64,000 bases of DNA from Hydrogenobaculum sp. Y04AAS1 (GTDB lineage: Bacteria; Aquificota; Aquificia; Aquificales; Aquificaceae), in contig NC_011126.1 of assembly GCF_000020785.1 (NCBI RefSeq), positions 1,364,001 to 1,428,000 of the forward strand. The letters are read 5' to 3'. The notes below the pieces were generated by a model that was not told where the DNA came from, did no database searches, and was given only the letters and a program-made list of their open reading frames with translations. Numbering within the stretch: the stretch's first letter is position 1; each line of letters starts with the position of its first letter. Of this stretch, positions 45,053 to 53,122 are shown in pieces. The position numbers were made by a program, and so were the translations under genes.

Positions 45053-46660
45053 TTATATCACAGTTTTTAGTTTTTGTAGGAAGGTTTTCTGAAACTCTTC
45101 TTTAAACTTGTGAGAGTAAAGAGCCATTTTCATCTCGTCTCCTTGCAACCTTATCCACACTTTCCTATTTACCTTATAGAAAGCTAGCACCATACCAAGT
45201 ATTGTAACAATAGAACCAAGCCATATTATATCTGTGCCTGGGTTTTTTGATATTTGAAATCCTGAAAAATATTGGGGCACAAAGCTATCCATAAAAAATA
45301 CGTATGGAAAATTTTTTGTGCCGGGTATCTCGTTGTAAGCTACAAGCGTTAGTTTTGGGCTGTATATAACTGGAATCAAATAACTTTTACCGTTGTATTT
45401 AGCTTTTAGCATAACAGCAGGCTTCAAATCGCCGTTAGCTCCAGCTTGGGGGTTTTCTATGTTTAATGTGCTTTTTAAAATCTCAAGACTGATGCCATCA
45501 AACATTGCAAATTTAGAATTTACAAATCTTACAGTACCAGCCAAAGCTTTTTGAGGATTGCCAGAGGCTGCTTTTTTCTTGTCTATGGCGATAAGCTCCA
45601 TTTCTTTTGGAAACCCTGTAAGCCCATAGGACGCTTGATATATGTTGTATCCGTCGTAGCTATAGGGTTTATTTACCGCCAAAGACCCTTGGCTTACTAT
45701 CTTGTTGTCTTTTATTATGTATATGTAGCTTTCATAGGATTTTACCGCAGAAGCAAACTCTGGAGATGATTTGCCGTAGGTTATTATCTTAAACCTTTTT
45801 TCATACACATAAAACGGAAGTTTGTAAACTTTGTTTGAAGCCAAATCTAAACTCATAAGCAAGTTTGATTTTTCACCTTCTGGGACCTGCATAATACCCC
45901 TTATACCAAAGTAAGAATCTATAAGTGTCCCTGCAAGAAGTATTATAAGCCCTATGTGTACTATGTAGACACCAAGCCTTGACCATTTTCCTTTTTCGGC
46001 ATATATATATTTTTTATCTTTTTCTTCTTCATAAAAAACTCTAAAGCCCTCTGATTTCAAGAACTTTGCTATTTCTATTGGGTCTTTTTGAGATTTTACA
46101 CTTATAGGTTTTAAATGTTTTTCTGCTTTTTCATCGAGTTTTAATATACGTTCGCTTCCAAAGGTATGTTTCCATACTGGTGGTAATCTTTTTATTGAGC
46201 AAAGTATTAGGTTTATACCAAAAAGATAAAGCAATATTCTATAATACCAAGAGTGAAATACGTTGTTTAAATGAAGAGTCATTATAAGATGGGCTTCATT
46301 TACTCCATATTTGGAAGCGTAAAAACTAAAGGGCTGTTCTTGTTCTACGTATGTAGAACCAAGCATAGAAAATATGGCTATTGCAATCATTAAAAAGAAT
46401 GCAAGCTTTAAAGATGATAAAAGATCGTATATTACATCAAAAAGGCCTTTGCCAGATCGTAGTTCTTTTACAACCTCCACTAACTCATCGTAAAGGAGCT
46501 TTATTATTGAAAACCCAAAAACAAAAGATGTGATACCAAATATTGTATAGAAGACAGGACCTTTACTATGATCATAAAAAAGACCGTATACGGCTTCTGA
46601 TAGCCATAACACCAAACTTATTGTAAGTATCGCTAGTGTGTTGGTGATATACTTTCTCAT
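45053..46660 (-). CDS. resB: Cytochrome c biogenesis protein ResB (Ccs1)
   Basis: 535 residues. Helices at about 10-60, 85-105 and 140-160, then a large periplasmic domain (about 260-475) and a last helix near 485. The helix before the large domain contains RLGVYIVHIGLIILLAGT, with the ResB His. ResB with ResC/CcsA forms the system II haem lyase that attaches haem to apocytochromes c. CcdA, encoded upstream on this strand, supplies reductant. ResC is not in the window. Confidence 0.93.
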   Translation of the reverse strand: MRKYITNTLAILTISLVLWLSEAVYGLFYDHSKGPVFYTIFGITSFVFGFSIIKLLYDELVEVVKELRSGKGLFDVIYDLLSSLKLAFFLMIAIAIFSMLGSTYVEQEQPFSFYASKYGVNEAHLIMTLHLNNVFHSWYYRILLYLFGINLILCSIKRLPPVWKHTFGSERILKLDEKAEKHLKPISVKSQKDPIEIAKFLKSEGFRVFYEEEKDKKYIYAEKGKWSRLGVYIVHIGLIILLAGTLIDSYFGIRGIMQVPEGEKSNLLMSLDLASNKVYKLPFYVYEKRFKIITYGKSSPEFASAVKSYESYIYIIKDNKIVSQGSLAVNKPYSYDGYNIYQASYGLTGFPKEMELIAIDKKKAASGNPQKALAGTVRFVNSKFAMFDGISLEILKSTLNIENPQAGANGDLKPAVMLKAKYNGKSYLIPVIYSPKLTLVAYNEIPGTKNFPYVFFMDSFVPQYFSGFQISKNPGTDIIWLGSIVTILGMVLAFYKVNRKVWIRLQGDEMKMALYSHKFKEEFQKTFLQKLKTVI

Positions 46661-46917
46661 AGGCTCTCACTCAGCATTTTTATTACGTTTTGTTTTATAT
46701 ATTCTGTTATATTTGAGTCTAAAAGCTCAAAAAAAGGTTTTTTGGAGTCTTTGCAGGTAGGCATTTGTAAGAATACGCTGTTGTCTAGTTTGTTTTGTAA
46801 TACTTTTATATACTTTAATCTAACAGCGTTTTCTAATTTTACATCTACGTATCCTAAGACTCTGTAATTTCTATAATCTACTTCAAAGCTATAAAACTTT
46901 TCGATATAAACGTTCAT
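46657..46917 (-). CDS. SpoVG-like small protein
   Basis: 86 residues. The order of features matches SpoVG: VDVKLENAVRLKYIKVLQN, then SVFLQMPTCKD and a C-terminal helix beginning SNITEYIKQNV. SpoVG-type proteins bind nucleic acid and regulate expression in Firmicutes and spirochaetes. Overlaps def by 4 bp and resB by 4 bp, so it is translated with both. The similarity is moderate, so the call is tentative. Confidence 0.6.
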   Translation of the reverse strand: MNVYIEKFYSFEVDYRNYRVLGYVDVKLENAVRLKYIKVLQNKLDNSVFLQMPTCKDSKKPFFELLDSNITEYIKQNVIKMLSESL

Positions 46918-47429
46918 GCACTTACTTTTTCTTTTAGCATCTTCTGATACTTTTCAAGGGCAAGACGTTTTTTGATACCGCTTAATCTATCCAAAAATGT
47001 TATACCGTTAAGATGGTCAAACTCGTGTTGAAATACTATTGCCGGAAGTCCACTTAAGTTTAATATCACTTCTTCTTCGCACTCGTTTATGGCTTTTATA
47101 GTGATTTCTTTAGCTCTTATAACTTCTACTTGCAAACCCGGAAAAGAAAGACATCCTTCTTTAAACTTTATCTCACCTTCTTTTGCTAAAACCGTTGGAT
47201 TTATAAGTACGTCTTTGAATTTCTCTTGGTCATCTTCTCTTGAAGTGGTATCTATAACCATTATACTAAGTGGTATATTTACCTGATTGGCAGCTAAGCC
47301 TATACCATCGTTTTTATACATGGTTTCTTTCATCTCTTTTATGATTTCTTTTATCTCGGCATCAATAGATTTAACTGGGTTTGTCTTGCGCTTTAAAATT
47401 TCATTGGGAAATGTAACAATCTCAAGCAT
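46914..47429 (-). CDS. def: Peptide deformylase
   Basis: 171 residues. Three motifs are intact: GIGLAANQ (42-49), EGCLS with metal ligand C93, and HEFDH with ligands H135/H139 and catalytic E136. It removes the formyl group from new proteins. The partner fmt is at 56818-57726 rather than adjacent. It is first in an operon with the SpoVG-like gene and resB. Confidence 0.96.
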   Translation of the reverse strand: MLEIVTFPNEILKRKTNPVKSIDAEIKEIIKEMKETMYKNDGIGLAANQVNIPLSIMVIDTTSREDDQEKFKDVLINPTVLAKEGEIKFKEGCLSFPGLQVEVIRAKEITIKAINECEEEVILNLSGLPAIVFQHEFDHLNGITFLDRLSGIKKRLALEKYQKMLKEKVSA

Positions 47430-47435
47430 CTAAAT

Positions 47436-47441
47436 ATTATA
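47436..47441 (-). promoter_or_regulatory. -10 TATAAT, 6 nt before def
   Basis: Perfect TATAAT on the minus strand, then 6 nt (ATTTAG) and ATG. Leaderless pattern. Confidence 0.6.
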
Positions 47442-47446
47442 TATCA

Positions 47447-47477
47447 ATATCTTATATTTTTATCTGATATAAGATAT
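47447..47477. promoter_or_regulatory. AT-rich inverted repeat upstream of def
   Basis: ATATCTTATAT (47447-47457) and ATATAAGATAT (47467-47477) form a perfect 11-bp inverted repeat with a 9-nt spacer between ccdA and the def -10 box. It could be an operator or a weak hairpin after ccdA; being all A/T apart from one C/G pair, chance is a real option. Confidence 0.35.
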
Positions 47478-47507
47478 CATTATGCAATATATAATATGAT
47501 ATAGATT

Positions 47508-48359
47508 TTATATCAAAGATGATATCATCGTAATTTTACCAAGCACTAAGAATATCCCCATTAGTACCAGGAGTATACCGCCTACAACTTCCACCAGTTC
47601 GAAAGCTCTTTTAAAGCGCTTTAAAAATCCTATGAAAGCCCCAAACAAAGCCCCAGATGCGATGAAAGGCACTCCAAGCCCCATAGAGTATATAAAAAGA
47701 AGGTAAGCACCTTTGTAAAGGGTGCTTTCTTGTGAAGCGTAAAATAATATCGAACCAAGCACTGGTCCTATACAAGGAGTCCACCCGAAGGCAAAGCTAA
47801 GACCCACCGTAAAAGCAAAAACGTACTTTAAAAACCCTTTTCTTGTGTTCATGTTTATTTTTGAATCGTCTGTAAGCTTAAACTGTTGGTACAAAACGTT
47901 GTGAAGGTTTAGCATGTAAAGGGCGAAGACTATGCTTACCACCGCCGATAACTCTAAAAATGTTTTTAGGTTTATCATATGAAAAGCATAAAAACTAAAC
48001 AAAAACCCTTCAAAAGCTCCAAGGTATTTAAGAAAATCTTTTTTGATCAAAACACCAGAAAAATGAAGCCCAAAAAACACTACAAAAGCCCCACCTATTT
48101 TACTGATATAAGAAGAGTAATCTCTAAAAAGCCCACCTATAAAAGATGCAGATAACCCCATTATACTGAACACTACGGTAAAACCAAGCACAAAAAATAT
48201 AGACGCTATAAGTATATCAATATCAAAATTTTTATCTGCCCTTACACTGCTATTTCCAGAAAGATACGATAAGTAAGCTGGGACTATGGGCAACACGCAA
48301 GGAGACAAAAAACTTATAACACCTGCTAAAAAAGCTGCTAAAACAGATACATTTTCCAT
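47508..48359 (-). CDS. ccdA: Thiol-disulfide transporter CcdA (DsbD-like)
   Basis: 283 residues, about eight membrane helices instead of the usual six in minimal CcdA. The two redox cysteines are in LSPCVLPIVPAYL (C21) and GWTPCIGPVLGS. It moves electrons from cytoplasmic thioredoxin to periplasmic thiol proteins, for cytochrome c maturation and, here, possibly for the Sox thioredoxin-like protein. The longer loop with NVLYQQFKLTDDSK is unusual. It follows murJ at a 12-bp gap. Confidence 0.9.
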   Translation of the reverse strand: MENVSVLAAFLAGVISFLSPCVLPIVPAYLSYLSGNSSVRADKNFDIDILIASIFFVLGFTVVFSIMGLSASFIGGLFRDYSSYISKIGGAFVVFFGLHFSGVLIKKDFLKYLGAFEGFLFSFYAFHMINLKTFLELSAVVSIVFALYMLNLHNVLYQQFKLTDDSKINMNTRKGFLKYVFAFTVGLSFAFGWTPCIGPVLGSILFYASQESTLYKGAYLLFIYSMGLGVPFIASGALFGAFIGFLKRFKRAFELVEVVGGILLVLMGIFLVLGKITMISSLI

Positions 48360-48371
48360 ATTATTAATTTA

Positions 48372-49865
48372 TCATATAATAGCTCTCTTTTTTAAGCTTT
48401 TAAAAATAGAGATAAAAAATGGTTCTCTCAAAAGAAAAAGAGACATCAAATACACCAAAGCACCAGCTGGTATGAATATGGCTATCTTTAGCCAAGGATA
48501 AGGTACAAACCTTTTAAAATATAGTATGAAAACACACATAAACAAAGCCCCAACAAGAGCTTTTAAACAAGAGCTTGTTAGCATTTTTAAATCTATAAAT
48601 TCACCTTTTGAACGCCACATTAAAAATAAAAACGAACTAAGGCCAGATAACACAGTACCCATAGCAAGCCCTATAAAAGAAAAATGCAGTAAAAAAGCAA
48701 ACGTATAACCAGATATACCTTCTACTAAAACGCCTATAAGCGTAGATAGGCTTGGAGACATCGTATCTTTGTTGGCAAAAAAAGCGCTTGAAAGTATCTT
48801 TTGCCAAGAGAAAAATGTAATACCAAGAGATAATATAGCAAGCACATGAGCGGTGTTTAAAGCGTCTTTTTCATTAAAAAGCCCATGATGATAAAGCGTA
48901 TTTATTATATCCTTTGATAATACGAAAAGCCCAAAAGAGGCTGGTATCGTAAGAAGGCTTATCACAGCTATGGCTTCTGATGTTCTTTTGGTTTTATCCT
49001 CACCTACACTTAAAGATGATAAAAGAGCATTGGCAAGTCCTACTGACATAAGTCCTATAGGAAGTTGAAAAAGTCTGTTGGCATAATACATGTAAGATAT
49101 TACCCCTTTTCCAAGCATAGAAGCCAAAAACGTATCCACAAAAAAAGAAAGCTGTGCTACCCCAAACCCCAGCAATGCAGGTATTAGTCTTTTAAAAAAC
49201 GTTTTTATATGATCATTCCATTCAAAACAAAAGCTTAGTTTTATATCAAGTTTTAGAGCTTTTGAAAATAAAAATACCACTTGGGATACTCCTCCCACCA
49301 AAGCACCTATTATGGCTGAAAATATGCCAATTTTATCTTGAAGAATTATGATGAAAAATATCATACTAATATTAAATATCGCTTGAGTAAAAGCGCTTCT
49401 AAAAAATATACCTTTTACATTCAAAGCACCCATCAAAAGGGCGTTTATGCTAAAAAACATCTGATTTACTATCAAAAACCTTATAAACAAAGAGGCCTTT
49501 TCTAAAGCCAATGGATTTGTGATACCTGGGGCTATTATCTTTACCACATAAGGAGCAAAAAGTATAACAAAGGTTATTATAATCATGTTTATAAAAGCTA
49601 AATACCAAAACACCCCTGAAAAAAATCTGTTTGAAAGTTCTTTGTCTTTTTTGTAAAGCTCTCCATATATAGGCACAAAAGAGGCGTTTAGACCCCCTTC
49701 TCCTAAAAGCCTTCTCAATGTATTTGGCAGTCTCCAAGCTATAAAAAAAGCATCGGATAGATAAGAAACACCAAAATAATATGCAAAAACAGCATCTCTT
49801 ATATATCCAAGGATTCTACTTATAAAAACTGCAACGGAAAAAAATAGTGCGTTTTTAAAAATCAA
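48372..49865 (-). CDS. murJ: Lipid II flippase MurJ
   Basis: 497 residues with 14 predicted membrane helices. The MviN-family start SVAVFISRILGYIRDAVFAY and the block AWRLPNTLRRLLGEGGLNASF are clear. It flips the peptidoglycan precursor lipid II to the periplasm. Overlaps the endonuclease V gene by 4 bp. Confidence 0.95.
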   Translation of the reverse strand: MIFKNALFFSVAVFISRILGYIRDAVFAYYFGVSYLSDAFFIAWRLPNTLRRLLGEGGLNASFVPIYGELYKKDKELSNRFFSGVFWYLAFINMIIITFVILFAPYVVKIIAPGITNPLALEKASLFIRFLIVNQMFFSINALLMGALNVKGIFFRSAFTQAIFNISMIFFIIILQDKIGIFSAIIGALVGGVSQVVFLFSKALKLDIKLSFCFEWNDHIKTFFKRLIPALLGFGVAQLSFFVDTFLASMLGKGVISYMYYANRLFQLPIGLMSVGLANALLSSLSVGEDKTKRTSEAIAVISLLTIPASFGLFVLSKDIINTLYHHGLFNEKDALNTAHVLAILSLGITFFSWQKILSSAFFANKDTMSPSLSTLIGVLVEGISGYTFAFLLHFSFIGLAMGTVLSGLSSFLFLMWRSKGEFIDLKMLTSSCLKALVGALFMCVFILYFKRFVPYPWLKIAIFIPAGALVYLMSLFLLREPFFISIFKSLKKRAII

Positions 49866-50491
49866 GTCTCTACCTCTTTTCTTATCTCTTTTAAAAGGTT
49901 GTGAGCAAGTCTTGTGGGTTCTGGTATCCTGTACTTTGAAAAGTGAAGGGTTATATTTACAGCGCTTTCAAGGGATATTTTATGCCCTATTGATACGTAG
50001 ATTGGTTTTACGTTTTTCTTCGTTTTTAGGGCTTTTCCTACAATGATGTTGTTTAATATTATGTTGTTCTCTTTGTCTATATCACCTATAAGGAGTTTTT
50101 TAGCTACACCAAAAGAGATTTTATCTAGTTTTACACCAAAGTGTGAGGCAAGTCCGCAAAATCTTGGATGAAGCATACCGTTGCCGTCTATCATATAGAT
50201 GTCTGGCAATACTTTTGAAGTGTTTACAAGCTTTTCCATAATAGGAAACTCTCTATAGCTAAGAAACCCAGGTATATAAGGAAAATCCACATAATCTTTA
50301 TAAATGTGTTCATAGATTTTATTTTTATCTTTATCAAGGATTACCAAAGCCCCTATGCCTATAGTTTTATCCTTATTTTTTATAAACGTTAAATCTATAC
50401 CACCTATTGTATTAAAATCCTTGAAACCATCTTTTTTTATTATCTTTTTTGAGCATTCTATTTGCTCTTTTTTTAAACGCTCTAAAAGCAT
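49862..50491 (-). CDS. nfi: Endonuclease V
   Basis: 209 residues. Metal-binding and wedge motifs are IGGIDLTF, YIPGFLSYREFP (the PYIP wedge is here FPYIPGFL) and MIDGNGMLHPRFCGLASHFG. It nicks DNA 3' to deaminated adenine (inosine). With the uracil glycosylase and Nth in this window it gives several routes for repairing thermal base damage. Confidence 0.95.
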   Translation of the reverse strand: MLLERLKKEQIECSKKIIKKDGFKDFNTIGGIDLTFIKNKDKTIGIGALVILDKDKNKIYEHIYKDYVDFPYIPGFLSYREFPIMEKLVNTSKVLPDIYMIDGNGMLHPRFCGLASHFGVKLDKISFGVAKKLLIGDIDKENNIILNNIIVGKALKTKKNVKPIYVSIGHKISLESAVNITLHFSKYRIPEPTRLAHNLLKEIRKEVET

Positions 50492-50550
50492 TTCTTACCT
50501 CTTGGGAACTTTGTTTGTGAGATATAGAGCTAAAATGTGCTTACAGCACT

Positions 50551-51147
50551 CTATGTCCCACATGAAAAAGATTCTTCTTTTACCACATCCCCACCTGGGC
50601 TTAGTTCTTTGTAAACTTCAGCAGAAAAAGAATAAACTTCTACCTGAGGGTTTTTATAGCAATCTCTTGGAAGACCAGCCTTTAAACACGTGTGTTGTAA
50701 AAACGTTTCCCAGTTCATGTTGTATTCTGTGGCAACTTGAGGTAGCAAAAGCCCTGATATGTTGCCATATTTTACTATAAGCCCATCTCTTCCTATGCAT
50801 ATATATTTTGGATCAGGTATTATACGCTTTGGTGTACTTAAAATACTAAGCTCTATCACTATGTTTTCAAGTTCTTCTTTTTTTAAAGGTTCAAACCTTG
50901 GGTCTTTAAAAGCTGCCAACCTAGCTGTGTATATAACTCCAAGCCAAAGCGGATACCTTGCCTCTACAAAACCTATACATCCTCTAAGCTGATGATCTTT
51001 GTATGTATTTAGTGTGGTGAAAACCCCTTGGGGTTTTGAAAACTTTGTTTTTATATCCTCTTCTACGAAGGGCTCTTTGTTTTCAAACTCCGTCTTTATG
51101 CTTTCCCTTGCCAAGGCAATTAGTTTTTTAGCATCTTTTATATCCAT
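50551..51147 (-). CDS. AMMECR1-domain protein
   Basis: 198 residues, full-length AMMECR1 domain. The hallmark LRGCIGF is present in DHQLRGCIGFVEARYPL. Function is not known; it is conserved from archaea to humans, often beside Memo and radical-SAM genes, which are not seen here. Preceded by a -10 box 6 nt from the ATG. Confidence 0.93.
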   Translation of the reverse strand: MDIKDAKKLIALARESIKTEFENKEPFVEEDIKTKFSKPQGVFTTLNTYKDHQLRGCIGFVEARYPLWLGVIYTARLAAFKDPRFEPLKKEELENIVIELSILSTPKRIIPDPKYICIGRDGLIVKYGNISGLLLPQVATEYNMNWETFLQHTCLKAGLPRDCYKNPQVEVYSFSAEVYKELSPGGDVVKEESFSCGT

Positions 51148-51153
51148 AGTTTT

Positions 51154-51159
51154 ATTATA
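51154..51159 (-). promoter_or_regulatory. -10 TATAAT, 6 nt before the AMMECR1 gene
   Basis: Perfect TATAAT on the minus strand, 6 nt, ATG; no ribosome binding site. Confidence 0.6.
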
Positions 51160-51220
51160 ACACTTCTATGATTAGCTTAGAGAAGATATGATGATTTATG
51201 CTCCTTTTAAGCAAGTGTGC

Positions 51221-51226
51221 TATAAT
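51221..51226 (+). promoter_or_regulatory. -10 TATAAT, 8 nt before the hsdM remnant
   Basis: TATAAT, 8 nt, ATG. It probably now drives the Fic gene behind the remnant. Confidence 0.55.
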
Positions 51227-51234
51227 TCATTGGT

Positions 51235-51348
51235 ATGAGCATTAGTGAAAAAATCACATTAAGACAGCTTGAAGATCATCTTTTTAAAGCAGCTGATGTA
51301 TTAAGAGGCAGAATGGACACCCCTGCAGAAATATGGCAAAATGAGTAG
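51235..51348 (+). pseudogene. N-terminal remnant of a type I restriction methyltransferase (HsdM)
   Basis: A 37-codon frame whose sequence RQLEDHLFKAADVLRG follows the N-terminal helix of HsdM (typically LE.HLW.AADILRG). After MDTPAE it leaves the family and stops. The methyltransferase domain, hsdS and hsdR are absent. The frame overlaps the Fic start by 8 bp, so it may now serve only as a translated leader. Its promoter looks intact. Best read as a deletion scar of a type I restriction locus, in which a Fic gene often lies between hsdM and hsdS. Confidence 0.7.
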
Positions 51349-52465
51349 AGTTAAGTCATATATACCTATAGAGTTTCCACCAAAAGATTTGCGATTAGAG
51401 CCATTTATAAAAAATATAGGAGAAGCACACAGAGGAATAGCTCTTTTTGATGGAATATTAAGAGCATTGCCAAATCCAGATATTTTACTTGCTCCATTGG
51501 CTACTAATGAAGCTGTATTATCAAGCAAGATTGAAGGAACTCAAACAACTTTTGAAGATGTTTTAAAAGAAGAGGCTGGCATAACTCCTAAAAACATCTC
51601 TCAATCTTTAAGAGAAGATTTAAAAGAAGTTTTAAATTATAAAAAGGCTTTAATATATGGCTCTCAGGCAATTGAGTATAGAGATTTAACTTTGTCTTTA
51701 ATTAAAGAACTTCAAAAGATTTTATTAACTGATGTAAGAGGAAAGTATAGATTGCTCGGTGAGTTTAGGAAATCTCAAAATTGGATTGGCTCTCCCGGTA
51801 GCTCTATGGAAAATGCAAGATATGTACCACCAGACCCTATTATTTTGCCAGAGCATCTTGAATACTGGGAAAAGTTTTTAAAATCTGATGATTATCCTGA
51901 TAAAATAGTCCAGCTTGGTTTATTGCATGCTCAGTTTGAAATCCTTCACCCTTTTGAAGATGGTAATGGTAGGGTTGGGCGTCTTATAATTCCTTTATTT
52001 TTGTATTGGAAAAGCCTAATATCAAGGCCAAGTTTTTATTTGAGTGAGTATTTGGAAAAAAATAGAACTGAGTATTATGATAGATTGCTAATGATAACTA
52101 AAGATAATAATTGGAGCGGTTGGATAGATTTCTTTTTGACGGCAGTCATCCAGCAGGCTAAAATAAATATTGATAAAGCTCAAAAGCTTTTGAATCTTTA
52201 CAATGAGATGAAAGATGGATTCATACAAGCGACTAAATCTCAATATGCTATTCCTGCCCTTGATGCATTTTTTAGACAGCCAATAATTACCACTACTAAA
52301 TTTAAAGAGGCAATAGGTGCTCCTAAAAAAAGCTCTTCTAATGAAATTTTAAAAATATTAGAAAAGTCTGGATTAATAAAGCTTTATGAAATGGCGGAAG
52401 GGAATAAACCTGCAAAGTATGCTTTTATTAAAATATTGGAGATTGTGGGAGAAGCTGAGATATGA
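51341..52465 (+). CDS. Fic-family AMP-transferase
   Basis: 374 residues. An N-terminal Fic_N domain starts with IEFPPKDL. The inhibitory helix motif SSKIEG (61-66, (S/T)xxxE(G/N)) lies before the core, as in class II Fic proteins that block themselves. The Fic motif HPFEDGNGRVGR (H203) is complete. The C-terminus (about 310-374) looks like a winged helix. Such enzymes add AMP to Ser, Thr or Tyr of target proteins. It sits behind an hsdM remnant with no antitoxin gene. Confidence 0.93.
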   Translation: MSRVKSYIPIEFPPKDLRLEPFIKNIGEAHRGIALFDGILRALPNPDILLAPLATNEAVLSSKIEGTQTTFEDVLKEEAGITPKNISQSLREDLKEVLNYKKALIYGSQAIEYRDLTLSLIKELQKILLTDVRGKYRLLGEFRKSQNWIGSPGSSMENARYVPPDPIILPEHLEYWEKFLKSDDYPDKIVQLGLLHAQFEILHPFEDGNGRVGRLIIPLFLYWKSLISRPSFYLSEYLEKNRTEYYDRLLMITKDNNWSGWIDFFLTAVIQQAKINIDKAQKLLNLYNEMKDGFIQATKSQYAIPALDAFFRQPIITTTKFKEAIGAPKKSSSNEILKILEKSGLIKLYEMAEGNKPAKYAFIKILEIVGEAEI

Positions 52466-52792
52466 TAATTTTTGAGTACGGTCTAACGTATACAAATTTT
52501 TTTGCTTACGTTAATAATTGTTTTACCGTAAACAAAGCAGTTTGTGGACGCTATAAGGTACGCAAAAATTTTGTGTGTGGTGATTTTGATTTTAATGCAC
52601 ACGAAAATTTAAAGATCTGGGAGAGGTTAGTAAAAAACTTAAATTAGCTGTAACACCAGCAAGAGATCGGGAATATTTCTTTTGTCTTGGGTTAAAGATT
52701 TGACAAAAAATAAGTATTTAACTTCCAATAAATCCTCTTACAAGTAATACAAGTCATTTATAACTTCTTTAAGCGATTTTAAGATATCCAAC

Positions 52793-52812
52793 TTACTGCA
52801 ATTTTGCAGTAA
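52793..52812. repeat. 20-bp palindrome (9-bp arms)
   Basis: TTACTGCAA and TTGCAGTAA are perfect inverted arms around a 2-nt centre. It stands about 75 bp upstream of the next -10 box. It has the form of a dimeric repressor operator, but could belong to decayed mobile DNA. Confidence 0.6.
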
Positions 52813-52886
52813 CATATTAATCTGATCTCAAACTTCGTGCCAATCTTTTGGAAAACTAAAATTATATATTGTTCAATCAAACTTAT

Positions 52887-52892
52887 TATAAT
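52887..52892 (+). promoter_or_regulatory. -10 TATAAT, 6 nt before the SHOCT gene
   Basis: TATAAT, 6 nt, ATG at 52899; it decides this start over an upstream TTG at 52869. Confidence 0.6.
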
Positions 52893-52898
52893 AAAATT

Positions 52899-53084
52899 AT
52901 GCTTGTAATGATATTATGGCTTTTGTCTTTGGTGATACTTGTTTTTGGGATTTTAGGGATATTGGGGAAATTGTTTGGAAGTCATAAAGCCAATACGCTA
53001 AAAGCCCTAAACGACAAATATTTAAGAGGGGAAATATCAAAAGAAGAGTACGAACAGGCCAAAAGGGTGTTGGAAAACCTTTGA
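52899..53084 (+). CDS. Small SHOCT-domain membrane protein
   Basis: 61 residues from ATG 52899. One membrane helix (about 2-24) is followed by a SHOCT motif LNDKYLRGEISKEEYEQAKRVL. SHOCT tails are found in oligomerising or cysteine-less binding proteins of unknown roles. It lies about 38 bp before metE but has its own -10 box. Confidence 0.75.
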   Translation: MLVMILWLLSLVILVFGILGILGKLFGSHKANTLKALNDKYLRGEISKEEYEQAKRVLENL

Positions 53085-53089
53085 TGTGA

Positions 53090-53095
53090 TATAAT
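53090..53095 (+). promoter_or_regulatory. -10 TATAAT of metE
   Basis: TATAAT 27 nt before the ATG, with AGGAGG in the leader. A conventional leader, in contrast to the leaderless genes. Confidence 0.5.
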
Positions 53096-53122
53096 AATGT
53101 ATTTAAATATTTAGGAGGTTTT

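Larger units (their letters stand above)
52466..52898. other. Gene-poor stretch with decayed frames
   Basis: No convincing gene. On the plus strand a 61-codon frame (52462-52647) overlaps the Fic stop and, one frame over, is followed by SKKLKLAVTPARDREYFF, which looks like a frame-shifted remnant. On the minus strand a frame with FSFPKDWHEV, KSLKEVINDLYYL and VKYLFFVKSLTQDKR is cut by stop codons, again like decayed coding DNA. I cannot name either family. A 20-bp palindrome (52793-52812) lies inside. It is the only gap above 300 bp in the window. Confidence 0.55.

Noticed and set aside
52462..52647. 61-codon frame starting in an ATGA overlap with the Fic gene
   Set aside because: The overlap looks like an operon gene, but the protein shows no fold, and protein-like sequence continues in another frame. 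Treated as decayed DNA rather than a gene.
53096..53122. S-adenosylmethionine or cobalamin riboswitch before metE
   Set aside because: The leader between the -10 box and the ATG is under 30 nt, too short for any known riboswitch.
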